Of a stretch of DNA of 48,143 nt, positions 22,829 through 30,685 are shown one piece after another. The stretch covers positions 1-48,143 of the forward strand of contig CAKQDS010000012.1 in the NCBI GenBank assembly GCA_934229535.1. The letters are read 5' to 3'. A program made the position numbers and the translations under genes. The notes under the pieces were generated by a model. That model ran no database searches. It worked only from the letters and a program-made list of their open reading frames with translations, and was not told the DNA's origin. Source of the DNA: an uncultured Anaeroplasmataceae bacterium (lineage in GTDB: Bacteria; Bacillota_I; Bacilli_A; Acholeplasmatales; Anaeroplasmataceae). Numbering within the stretch: the first letter of the stretch is position 1; every line of letters begins with the position of its first letter.

Positions 22829-23590
22829 ATGAAAAAAGTAGTTTTTTTTATTACATTCATTTTATTAATGTCTTTTACTAATAAGGTTTATGCTAAACCA
22901 ATAATGCCACCTGTTGATGATACACCTACACCATATGTATCAGAACTAGGTGGATATGGTAAATTTTATAAATATAGCTTTGTTGATCCTAATGAAAACG
23001 GCTATGTTATATATAAAATGCCTTATACATTTTGTTTAGTTGAGAATAGAATTAGTAGATGTCTTGAAGAAAACGATAGTGTCACAATGGAAATAAGCTC
23101 TAGCTATTCTAATTCTTATTCAATAACTTATACATTTGCCAAAATATTTCAAAATCAAACTAGTGGAAGTTTAAATTTGACGCTTGGTAGTCAAATTATT
23201 AGAATTGGTTCTAGCTTTTCTCATAAATTTGGAGATGAAATTGAAAATAGAATTGCCAATTCATCTAAATATATTGATACCTATATAACAAAATATCAAA
23301 AGGATGTTGTAGCTGATAAGGCAGGCTTTTATTCAATTTATTCATATGTTTATTTTGATGCTTATATTTTCCAAGAATTTTATGTTAATATGGTAAATGG
23401 ATATCCTCAAAAGGTTGCTTCAGGTAGTTATGATATAGTATTTACCAGTAGTGATAGATATGCATCATATTGCGAGTTTAAATATAGTGAAAATAATCTT
23501 ATTGATAATAATTATATAGAAAATGATGTTTACTATATTAATAATTATAATATGAGTATTGATGAATTATTAAGTGAAAGAATTAAATAG
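22829..23590 (+). CDS. Secreted protein of unknown family, cassette 1
   Basis: A 253-residue exported protein. A classical signal peptide ends KVYA (cleavage after residue 22), giving a mature start KPIMPPVDDTPTPY. The rest is rich in Ser, Thr, Tyr and Asn and looks beta-rich, with alternating segments such as SVTMEISSSYSNSYSITY. The motif QEFYVNMVNGYPQKVASG (182-199) is shared with the paralogue at 25741, as are the signal peptide, KPIMPP and LGG. I recognise no family. GGGAG before the ATG at 22829 decides the start. It is followed 19 bases later by a dedicated ABC protein. A pheromone, toxin, adhesin or transport partner are all possible. Confidence 0.8.
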   Translation: MKKVVFFITFILLMSFTNKVYAKPIMPPVDDTPTPYVSELGGYGKFYKYSFVDPNENGYVIYKMPYTFCLVENRISRCLEENDSVTMEISSSYSNSYSITYTFAKIFQNQTSGSLNLTLGSQIIRIGSSFSHKFGDEIENRIANSSKYIDTYITKYQKDVVADKAGFYSIYSYVYFDAYIFQEFYVNMVNGYPQKVASGSYDIVFTSSDRYASYCEFKYSENNLIDNNYIENDVYYINNYNMSIDELLSERIK

Positions 23591-24515
23591 CTGAAGGGGG
23601 ATTTTGGATATGTATAGACTTCGGAATGTCAGCTTAAAATTTAAGAATAAAATAATCCTTAATAATTTTTCTTATTCATTTAAAGAAAAAGGTCTATATT
23701 ATATAATAGGTCCAACTGGGTGTGGTAAAACAACATTATTAAAGCTTATGTATTTAAATAAATATAAATATACAGGAAATGTTTATTTTAATAATCAAAA
23801 TATAAAAGGCTTTAGTTATAAAAAAATTGAGCTTATTAGAAATGATATTACCTATATTGGTGTAAAAAATCAAGCCTTTAATAGCTTGACACTGCGCCAA
23901 AATTTAAGGATTATCCTAGGTAGGGAATATGATGATAATAAGATAGATGAGCTTATTAATAAATATGATTTAACTAAATATTTGGATAAGAAATATAAGA
24001 ATTTAAGTATGGGAGAAAAGGAAAGATTTTTATTAATAATTCCCTTAATTAAAAGAACCAAAATAGTTATGATAGATGAAGGATTTGCTAATCTTGATCG
24101 TAAATATTCATTAATGCTAAAGGAAGAATATGAAAATCTTTCTAATGAATCATTAGTTATAATTGTTGAGCACATTTTAGAAAATATTGAAAAAGGTGAA
24201 ATAATAGATTTCAATAAACTAGAAAATAATTATGTCACTGAAGAATATTCTTATGCTGAAAGAAAGGTCAATAAACATCTAGGTTTTATTAATTATTTAA
24301 GAATATTTAAGATAAAAATAATGATAAATTTGTTATTAGTTGGAGCATTAATAATATTAAGCTCAATTTTCATATCATCATTATATACTACAAAAATAGA
24401 TGAAGATGAATTAGAGGCAATGTGCTTAAGAGCCCTACCAACAGATACGATATTTATAGATGAAACAAGAATAAATCCTAGTGAATATAACATTACTAAT
24501 AAAATATTGTATTTT
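23588..24515 (+). repeat. Direct repeat copy 1 (about 0.93 kb)
   Basis: From the stop codon of the secreted gene (TAG at 23588) to codon 302 of the ABC gene, this stretch matches 26503-27430 base for base at a fixed offset of 2915. I count only about nine differences, nearly all in the first 180 bases; about 720 bases in the middle appear identical, including synonymous positions. Similarity drops sharply after 24515. Confidence 0.9.
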
Positions 24516-25730
24516 CAACATTATGAAATTGGTAATTATAATTCGTATGATCCATTATATAAAATATTTATTTGTGAAGAATTAAATATGAATGGTAAAA
24601 AAGTGCATCTTAAGGATGGTACTTTATATACAGCAAATGATGATTCGTTATATAATTATTCAAGTAGAAATGATTTTAAAGTAAACAAATATAATGATAA
24701 TTCAGATATTTTTATTGAAGAATCTGTTAGCACTTTTTATAATAAATATTCAAATGATGATCGATATCCATCATATCATTATATTATGTATATGAATTAT
24801 AATACCTTTAGAATGACAAAATTTTGTCAAATTGCCCCAATAATTTCTTGGGATAGCGAGGCACGTGTTTGCATTTCAAATGAAAGTATGTTTTTAAGGG
24901 GGAAGGTTCCAGGTTCTGGTGGAACATTACAGTCCGATAAATACGACAATAATAAAAGTTTTTCGGATTACGACATGCTAGTATATGGTTCTTATTATGA
25001 AAAAAATGGGTCAAATGACTATCATGAGAAAATTGCTTTTGATTATACGAATGAATCTGCCAAGATTGATTTAGTGGGATTAAGAGTGGCACCAATTGGA
25101 AAAGTATATTCTAATTTAGAAACTATCCACAATTTATGCTACATATATTTAAGCGATAAGCTTTTTAAGGAAATGATTTGGAATAAAAAATTAACATTAG
25201 GCGATTGGCTTTATGAAAATAGAACTGAATGCTGTTATCAGCTATCAAAGGATAGTGATATTAAAGGTTTAGTTAAGGAAAATAAAAGAAGGATAGCTAA
25301 TGGGGAAAAAGAAATATTTAAGATTATGACCAATTCAAATTTAGAATATAAAAAAGAAACATTTCTAATGACCTTTAATAGTAATAAATATTTAGAAAAT
25401 ATTGGTCTTGGTGGCATAATTATTTTTATAATTTTATTATTACTTAATTCAAATTCAAGATCAAATAAAATATTACTAAATTACAATTATCGAAAAAATA
25501 ATCTTAAGATCTATAAAATTGGTGAAAATTTTTTATATACAATTTTATTAATACTATTTTCTATTTTTATGTCAGGTAAGTTTTTTGCAAAATTTCACCA
25601 AACAACCTATTTAAAAATTGAAAGCTATCATATTGTTTTTATATCCTCAATAATTATAGGTGTAATTGTTTTAATTACAGGTATTATTAAGGATTGTTTA
25701 GAGCTTAAAATAAATTTAAGAAGAATATAA
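23610..25730 (+). CDS. ABC ATPase/permease with MacB-like topology, cassette 1
   Basis: A 706-residue one-chain ABC protein. The N-terminal NBD has Walker A GPTGCGKT (34-41), signature LSMGEKER (132-139), Walker B Asp156 with catalytic Glu157, and H-loop His188. TM1 is about 236-258, an extracellular domain runs about 260-595, and three helices close the protein (about 598-616, 638-658, 672-694). That order (NBD, 1 TM, large outside domain, 3 TM) is the MacB/FtsX fold, which usually works by mechanical coupling and not by a membrane channel. AAGGGGG lies before the ATG; a TTG two codons earlier is less likely. It is paired with the secreted protein just upstream. Residues 1-302 are nearly identical to cassette 2; the outside domain is not. 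Confidence 0.8.
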   Translation: MYRLRNVSLKFKNKIILNNFSYSFKEKGLYYIIGPTGCGKTTLLKLMYLNKYKYTGNVYFNNQNIKGFSYKKIELIRNDITYIGVKNQAFNSLTLRQNLRIILGREYDDNKIDELINKYDLTKYLDKKYKNLSMGEKERFLLIIPLIKRTKIVMIDEGFANLDRKYSLMLKEEYENLSNESLVIIVEHILENIEKGEIIDFNKLENNYVTEEYSYAERKVNKHLGFINYLRIFKIKIMINLLLVGALIILSSIFISSLYTTKIDEDELEAMCLRALPTDTIFIDETRINPSEYNITNKILYFQHYEIGNYNSYDPLYKIFICEELNMNGKKVHLKDGTLYTANDDSLYNYSSRNDFKVNKYNDNSDIFIEESVSTFYNKYSNDDRYPSYHYIMYMNYNTFRMTKFCQIAPIISWDSEARVCISNESMFLRGKVPGSGGTLQSDKYDNNKSFSDYDMLVYGSYYEKNGSNDYHEKIAFDYTNESAKIDLVGLRVAPIGKVYSNLETIHNLCYIYLSDKLFKEMIWNKKLTLGDWLYENRTECCYQLSKDSDIKGLVKENKRRIANGEKEIFKIMTNSNLEYKKETFLMTFNSNKYLENIGLGGIIIFIILLLLNSNSRSNKILLNYNYRKNNLKIYKIGENFLYTILLILFSIFMSGKFFAKFHQTTYLKIESYHIVFISSIIIGVIVLITGIIKDCLELKINLRRI

Positions 25731-25740
25731 GGAGTTAATT

Positions 25741-26505
25741 ATGAAAAAGAAGTTATTTTTTGTTATTATTTTTTTAATGTCGACATTAGGCTTAAAGGTT
25801 TATGCTAAACCAATAATGCCCCCTGCTGATGATGTGCCTACGCCATACATTGAAAAGCTTGGTGGAAATGCCATATATGAAAAAACTATTTTCACTAACC
25901 CAGAAGAGTTAGGATATTGTTATTATATAATGCCATATTCTATTTGTTTAGTGGAAAGCTCTTCACTTTGGTTAAAGCTTTCTCGTGGTGAAAGTGCAAA
26001 AATTACCTTAGAAAAAAAGGAAAGTAAAGAATATTCAGTAAGTGAGGTGTTTGTTTCAGCTTATAATAATACATATAATACTGATTTTGGTATTTATCTT
26101 GGTGGAAAAAGATTCAATTTGGCAACAAATTATACTCATACATTTAGTGAAAGTATTATTAATGAAATCAAAAATCAAACATCAAATACTTTTTCTTTTA
26201 CAGAAACGATTAGTGAGAATGTAACAGCTACAGAAGATGGCTACTATTTTATTTCAATGTTGACATTTTTTGACGTTTATGTAATCCAAGAATTTTATGT
26301 TAATATGGTAAATGGCTATCCTCAAAAGGTTGCTTCAGGTAATTATGATGTAGTTATTGCCAAAAGTAAAAGATACAATAATTATCATGTTATTTCATTT
26401 AGAAATGAAAACAAAATAACAAAAGAAGAAACTGTTCAAAATAATATAATCTATGTAGATAATGCTAGTGTTAAAGGATGTATTAATGGTATATTGAATG
26501 AATAG
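25741..26505 (+). CDS. Secreted protein of unknown family, cassette 2
   Basis: A 254-residue paralogue of the protein at 22829. The signal peptide also ends KVYA after residue 22, and the mature protein starts KPIMPPADDVPTPY. The middle is clearly diverged (LSRGESAKITLEKKESKEYS, FVSAYNNTYNTDFGIYLGG) but keeps beta-type alternation, and QEFYVNMVNGYPQKVASG returns at 183-200. Both proteins have GYY/GFY followed by an aromatic Asp-x-Tyr stretch just before that motif. AAGGAG precedes the ATG, ten bases after the ABC gene. The function is unknown. The contrast of a fixed C-terminal motif and a variable middle suggests a common docking segment with different specificities. Confidence 0.8.
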   Translation: MKKKLFFVIIFLMSTLGLKVYAKPIMPPADDVPTPYIEKLGGNAIYEKTIFTNPEELGYCYYIMPYSICLVESSSLWLKLSRGESAKITLEKKESKEYSVSEVFVSAYNNTYNTDFGIYLGGKRFNLATNYTHTFSESIINEIKNQTSNTFSFTETISENVTATEDGYYFISMLTFFDVYVIQEFYVNMVNGYPQKVASGNYDVVIAKSKRYNNYHVISFRNENKITKEETVQNNIIYVDNASVKGCINGILNE

Positions 26506-27430
26506 CTGAAGGGGGAGCTTTGATATGTATAGACTTCGGAATGTCAGTTTAAAATTTAAGAATAAAACAATCCTTAATAATTTTTCTTATTCATTTAAAG
26601 AAAAAGGTCTATATTATATAATAGGTCCAACTGGCTGTGGTAAAACAACTTTATTAAAGCTTATGTATATAAATAAATATAAATATACAGGAAATGTTTA
26701 TTTTAATAATCAAAATATAAAAGGCTTTAGTTATAAAAAAATTGAGCTTATTAGAAATGATATTACCTATATTGGTGTAAAAAATCAAGCCTTTAATAGC
26801 TTGACACTGCGCCAAAATTTAAGGATTATCCTAGGTAGGGAATATGATGATAATAAGATAGATGAGCTTATTAATAAATATGATTTAACTAAATATTTGG
26901 ATAAGAAATATAAGAATTTAAGTATGGGAGAAAAGGAAAGATTTTTATTAATAATTCCCTTAATTAAAAGAACCAAAATAGTTATGATAGATGAAGGATT
27001 TGCTAATCTTGATCGTAAATATTCATTAATGCTAAAGGAAGAATATGAAAATCTTTCTAATGAATCATTAGTTATAATTGTTGAGCACATTTTAGAAAAT
27101 ATTGAAAAAGGTGAAATAATAGATTTCAATAAACTAGAAAATAATTATGTCACTGAAGAATATTCTTATGCTGAAAGAAAGGTCAATAAACATCTAGGTT
27201 TTATTAATTATTTAAGAATATTTAAGATAAAAATAATGATAAATTTGTTATTAGTTGGAGCATTAATAATATTAAGCTCAATTTTCATATCATCATTATA
27301 TACTACAAAAATAGATGAAGATGAATTAGAGGCAATGTGCTTAAGAGCCCTACCAACAGATACGATATTTATAGATGAAACAAGAATAAATCCTAGTGAT
27401 TATAACATTACTAATAAAATATTGTATTTT
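26503..27430 (+). repeat. Direct repeat copy 2 (about 0.93 kb)
   Basis: Second copy of the block at 23588-24515, same orientation, offset 2915. It covers the stop codon of the cassette 2 secreted gene, the shared leader TAGCTGAAGGGGGA, and codons 1-302 of the ABC gene. A crossover would remove 2915 bases in frame. Confidence 0.9.
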
Positions 27431-28606
27431 GATAATTATAATCTTACCCATTATGATATGGATCAAATTCTAGGCACAACATTTGTTTGTGATGAATTAA
27501 ATATGAATGGAAAAAAAGTGCATCTTAAGGATGGATTTATATATATTGGTAAGAATAGAAATTATAAATTTAATGATTATCAAAATGGTGGTTTATTAAA
27601 AGCAATTAAGTTTAATAATAATTCAGATATTTTAGTTGAAGATAGAGTGTTAAAATTCACAAGTGAAAAAAAACCTGATGTTGTTCTAGATGAATATGTA
27701 GGTTATTTCGATATTGTTTATATGAATTATAATACCTTTAGAATGACTTACGAATTTCAAAGAGTTATTATTGAGAATAAGGATGGCTTTTCAGCATGTA
27801 TTGCAAGCGAGGATATATATTATCAAGGAAATGCTTATGAAAGCTCGCATGATTTTAATAAATATGATATTTTAGTGCATAAAAAGGATGAGGTTTCAAA
27901 TGAAAGAAAGGATTTTTCATTTTCATTAGCTGAACCAAAAAAAGAAGTTATTATTCCTAATTTAGCTAGTGATTATGTTGGGGCAGTTTGTGTTTCTACA
28001 GAAACAGGCTATTTTGCTCCTTATTATTATTTAAAAAATGAATTATTTAAAAAGTACTTCTATGATGAGCATTTAACATATGGTGATACTCTATTAAATA
28101 AATACAAGAAGATAGCTTATCAATTAAGTGCTGATAGTGATATTTTAGGTCTAATAAAAGAAAATAAGAGAAGAATAGCAAATGGTGAGGAAGAAATCTT
28201 CAAAATTCTAGCTAATGCTAATTTAGAATATAAGAAGGAAATGACATTGTTAGTTTTTGAAGCAAATTCATATTTAGAAAAAATTGGTTTAAGTGGAGTA
28301 ATTATTTTCTTATTATTAATTTTGATTAATTCTAAATCTAAAGAAAATAAGATATTATTGATTTATAATTATAAGGCAAATGATCTATTTTTTAGTCATT
28401 CAATACTTAATATGGCTTTAGCTATATTAGTATATGCATTTTCATATACTGGTGGTAAATTATTTTTTAATAGTTATTTTGCTGTTAATTATTTAGCTAT
28501 GGAAAATTATTCTTTAGTTTTATATTTATCAATTGTAATTAGTATTTTATTTCTTGTTTTAAAAGAAATTGCAGATTATTTCGTTATAAAAAAAGGTGGT
28601 GAATAG
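26525..28606 (+). CDS. ABC ATPase/permease with MacB-like topology, cassette 2
   Basis: A 693-residue protein with the same plan as the one at 23610: NBD 1-205 (Walker A 34-41, LSMGE 132-136, Asp156-Glu157, His188), TM1 about 236-258, an outside domain to about 580, and three C-terminal helices. The first 302 residues differ from cassette 1 by only four substitutions. From residue 303 the sequence diverges, although islands such as NMNGKKVHLKDG, MNYNTFRMT and KENKRRIANGE are kept. The ATG at 26525 follows the same AAGGGGG leader. It pairs with the secreted protein immediately upstream and ends one base before the start of the third ABC gene, whose ribosome site lies within its end. Confidence 0.8.
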   Translation: MYRLRNVSLKFKNKTILNNFSYSFKEKGLYYIIGPTGCGKTTLLKLMYINKYKYTGNVYFNNQNIKGFSYKKIELIRNDITYIGVKNQAFNSLTLRQNLRIILGREYDDNKIDELINKYDLTKYLDKKYKNLSMGEKERFLLIIPLIKRTKIVMIDEGFANLDRKYSLMLKEEYENLSNESLVIIVEHILENIEKGEIIDFNKLENNYVTEEYSYAERKVNKHLGFINYLRIFKIKIMINLLLVGALIILSSIFISSLYTTKIDEDELEAMCLRALPTDTIFIDETRINPSDYNITNKILYFDNYNLTHYDMDQILGTTFVCDELNMNGKKVHLKDGFIYIGKNRNYKFNDYQNGGLLKAIKFNNNSDILVEDRVLKFTSEKKPDVVLDEYVGYFDIVYMNYNTFRMTYEFQRVIIENKDGFSACIASEDIYYQGNAYESSHDFNKYDILVHKKDEVSNERKDFSFSLAEPKKEVIIPNLASDYVGAVCVSTETGYFAPYYYLKNELFKKYFYDEHLTYGDTLLNKYKKIAYQLSADSDILGLIKENKRRIANGEEEIFKILANANLEYKKEMTLLVFEANSYLEKIGLSGVIIFLLLILINSKSKENKILLIYNYKANDLFFSHSILNMALAILVYAFSYTGGKLFFNSYFAVNYLAMENYSLVLYLSIVISILFLVLKEIADYFVIKKGGE

Positions 28607-28607
28607 G

Positions 28608-30569
28608 ATGGGCCTTAGCTTAGAGAATGTGTGCTATAGTATAAATGAAAAAATAATATTTGATAATATTAATTTGAAAATATCTAAGCCAGGATTATAT
28701 GCAATATGTGGTGAAAATGGTTGTGGTAAGACGACCTTAATTGAAATATTAATGAATCAAAGGAAAAATATTACAGGGGCTTTATATATCAATGATAAGT
28801 TAATATATAATGATGGTAATGGTGAGGATGCTAACCATTATTTTACATATATTAAAGCTTCGGAAGAATTAATTGAAGGATTAACACTTAGAGGCTATTT
28901 TAAAATTCTATCACTTAATATAGATAAATATACTAACGAGCTAGAAATCTTTAATATTAAAAATATTTTAGATGAAAGAATTAGTAGGCTAAGTAAAGGT
29001 GAAAGAACAAGAATTTACCTTCTATTAAATGTTTTAACTAGTAAGAATGTTATTCTTATGGATGAGGCTACTGCAAATTTAGATGAAAATACTGAAGAAA
29101 AAATTTTTGAATATTTAAAAGCTTTGGCAAATGAAAAAATAATTATATATGCTAGTAATACTAATAAGTGCCTAAGCTATGCAGATTATGTTATAAAAAT
29201 AAGTAAGGAGCTTTCATTCACTAATGAAGATGAATTAATACTTAAAAAAAGAAAAAAATATAGCTTTAAGCTTTTGGGAATTATTAAATGTAAGAAATAT
29301 TTATTATTTTTATTATTTTCAGCTATTTGCATTTTTTTGTTAGGATTTGCAATTACATATAAAAAAAGCTATAGTAAGGATAATGTATATGAAACGATGC
29401 TTAACGAAGGAATGAATAAGGGCTATGGTTTTGTAAAATCAAGCTATTATTCGTTAAATGATCAAACTAAGATTTATGATATATCATATCAAAATGATGA
29501 TAATAATTTATATATTCAAAAAGAAAAATATCCTTTTTTAAAGGATATTATCAAAGTGAGCACAATGCTTTATCAATATGTGCTTATAAATGATGATATA
29601 AATGATAATGAAATATACATAAACATAAATTTAAGCGAGACGTATAAAAAATATAATGAAATTTTAGAACTTAATTTTAAGATTAAAGATATTTATGAAT
29701 GGGATAATAATTATGTTATCCTTAATAAAAGAACATATTATAAATCTTTATTTAAAATGTACGAGCATCAATTTTCTTTTGATAAATTTTGTGTTAGAAA
29801 TGAAAATGGAATATTTACATATCTAGATGATAATGGATTTACGAGAAATTTAGATATCATACCAACTGATATTGATACTGATTTAGTTTTACCAACTGCA
29901 CTTAAGGATAGTAATATTCTTTTTTTGCAAAATAATGATTTAAGGTATGATATAAGTAAATTAAATATAAAATACTCGGATGAGGGTGTTGGTTATATGA
30001 GTGAGGAGCTTTTTTATAAAATTATTGATACAGATATATTTTATGTTGCTAATGAAGTAGAGCTTGGTGTTTATGTAAATGATATTAATTGTAATGATAT
30101 AAAGAGTTTTTTGAATGAATATGATTTATTTATAAATCTAAAAAATCAGCGTGATTATTCTTTTTTGTATTTGAATTCTACTCATAATTTGAAAACATAC
30201 ATATTTATAATTGTTGTTGCTGTGGTGCTATGCTATAGCTCATTAATTATAGGTATTATCAGCTTATATAGAAATAATAAAATGAATATAGCCATTATGA
30301 GGTCCTATAATTTTTCTAAGGTGGTAATAAGTTTGAAGCTAGGACTGCTTGTTACTTTTTCTAGTGCGTTTATGCATACTTTATGTATATATTTATTTAC
30401 AGTGTTTTATAATAAATATTTGAATAATAAGTTCGTTTATAATGATGTTACAATTAGTTGTGTTGATGTGAGCAATATTTGGTATTTATTAGTTGTATCT
30501 TTTGTTATTGTAATTGTATCCTATCTTTGTGTTTTTTTAAAATGGATTATAGCTGGTAATAAAAAATGA
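28608..30569 (+). CDS. Third MacB-like ABC protein with a degenerate NBD
   Basis: A 653-residue protein with the same topology: NBD 1-205, TM1 about 230-250, outside domain about 255-545, and three helices (about 547-570, 583-612, 626-650). Walker A GENGCGKTT (35-43), LSKGE (128-132) and Walker B Asp152-Glu153 are present. The switch histidine is missing (IIIYASNTNK, 178-187), and the Q-loop stretch YIKASEELIEGLTLR has no Gln. It has no secreted partner of its own and is only distantly related to the two cassette proteins. GGTGGTG precedes the ATG at 28608. It may be a common subunit forming heterodimers with either cassette ABC protein; that is inference. It ends in TGA. Confidence 0.75.
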   Translation: MGLSLENVCYSINEKIIFDNINLKISKPGLYAICGENGCGKTTLIEILMNQRKNITGALYINDKLIYNDGNGEDANHYFTYIKASEELIEGLTLRGYFKILSLNIDKYTNELEIFNIKNILDERISRLSKGERTRIYLLLNVLTSKNVILMDEATANLDENTEEKIFEYLKALANEKIIIYASNTNKCLSYADYVIKISKELSFTNEDELILKKRKKYSFKLLGIIKCKKYLLFLLFSAICIFLLGFAITYKKSYSKDNVYETMLNEGMNKGYGFVKSSYYSLNDQTKIYDISYQNDDNNLYIQKEKYPFLKDIIKVSTMLYQYVLINDDINDNEIYININLSETYKKYNEILELNFKIKDIYEWDNNYVILNKRTYYKSLFKMYEHQFSFDKFCVRNENGIFTYLDDNGFTRNLDIIPTDIDTDLVLPTALKDSNILFLQNNDLRYDISKLNIKYSDEGVGYMSEELFYKIIDTDIFYVANEVELGVYVNDINCNDIKSFLNEYDLFINLKNQRDYSFLYLNSTHNLKTYIFIIVVAVVLCYSSLIIGIISLYRNNKMNIAIMRSYNFSKVVISLKLGLLVTFSSAFMHTLCIYLFTVFYNKYLNNKFVYNDVTISCVDVSNIWYLLVVSFVIVIVSYLCVFLKWIIAGNKK

Positions 30570-30571
30570 TG

Positions 30572-30598
30572 TCGGTATGAATAATACCGATTTTTTTT
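30572..30598 (+). terminator. Terminator of the secreted-protein/ABC operon
   Basis: TCGGTAT (30572-30578), ATACCGA (30584-30590) and eight T, two bases after the stop codon. Confidence 0.85.
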
Positions 30599-30685
30599 CT
30601 AATCATAATTTATGTAATTGTCTTTTTTAATAGTTGAATTTATGGTAAAATATACTATGTATATTTTTCTAATTGGAGTGATAAA

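Noticed and set aside
22829..26505. Secreted cassette proteins as aerolysin-like pore-forming toxins or lactococcin 972-type bacteriocins
   Set aside because: Ser/Thr-rich alternating strands are suggestive, but no family motif is recognised and the proteins are much longer than lactococcin 972 precursors. Kept as unknown.
23870..27129. Identical 114-codon minus-strand frames at 23870-24214 and 26785-27129
   Set aside because: They are antisense to the duplicated ABC ATPase region and identical only because the DNA is repeated. They have no ribosome site of their own.
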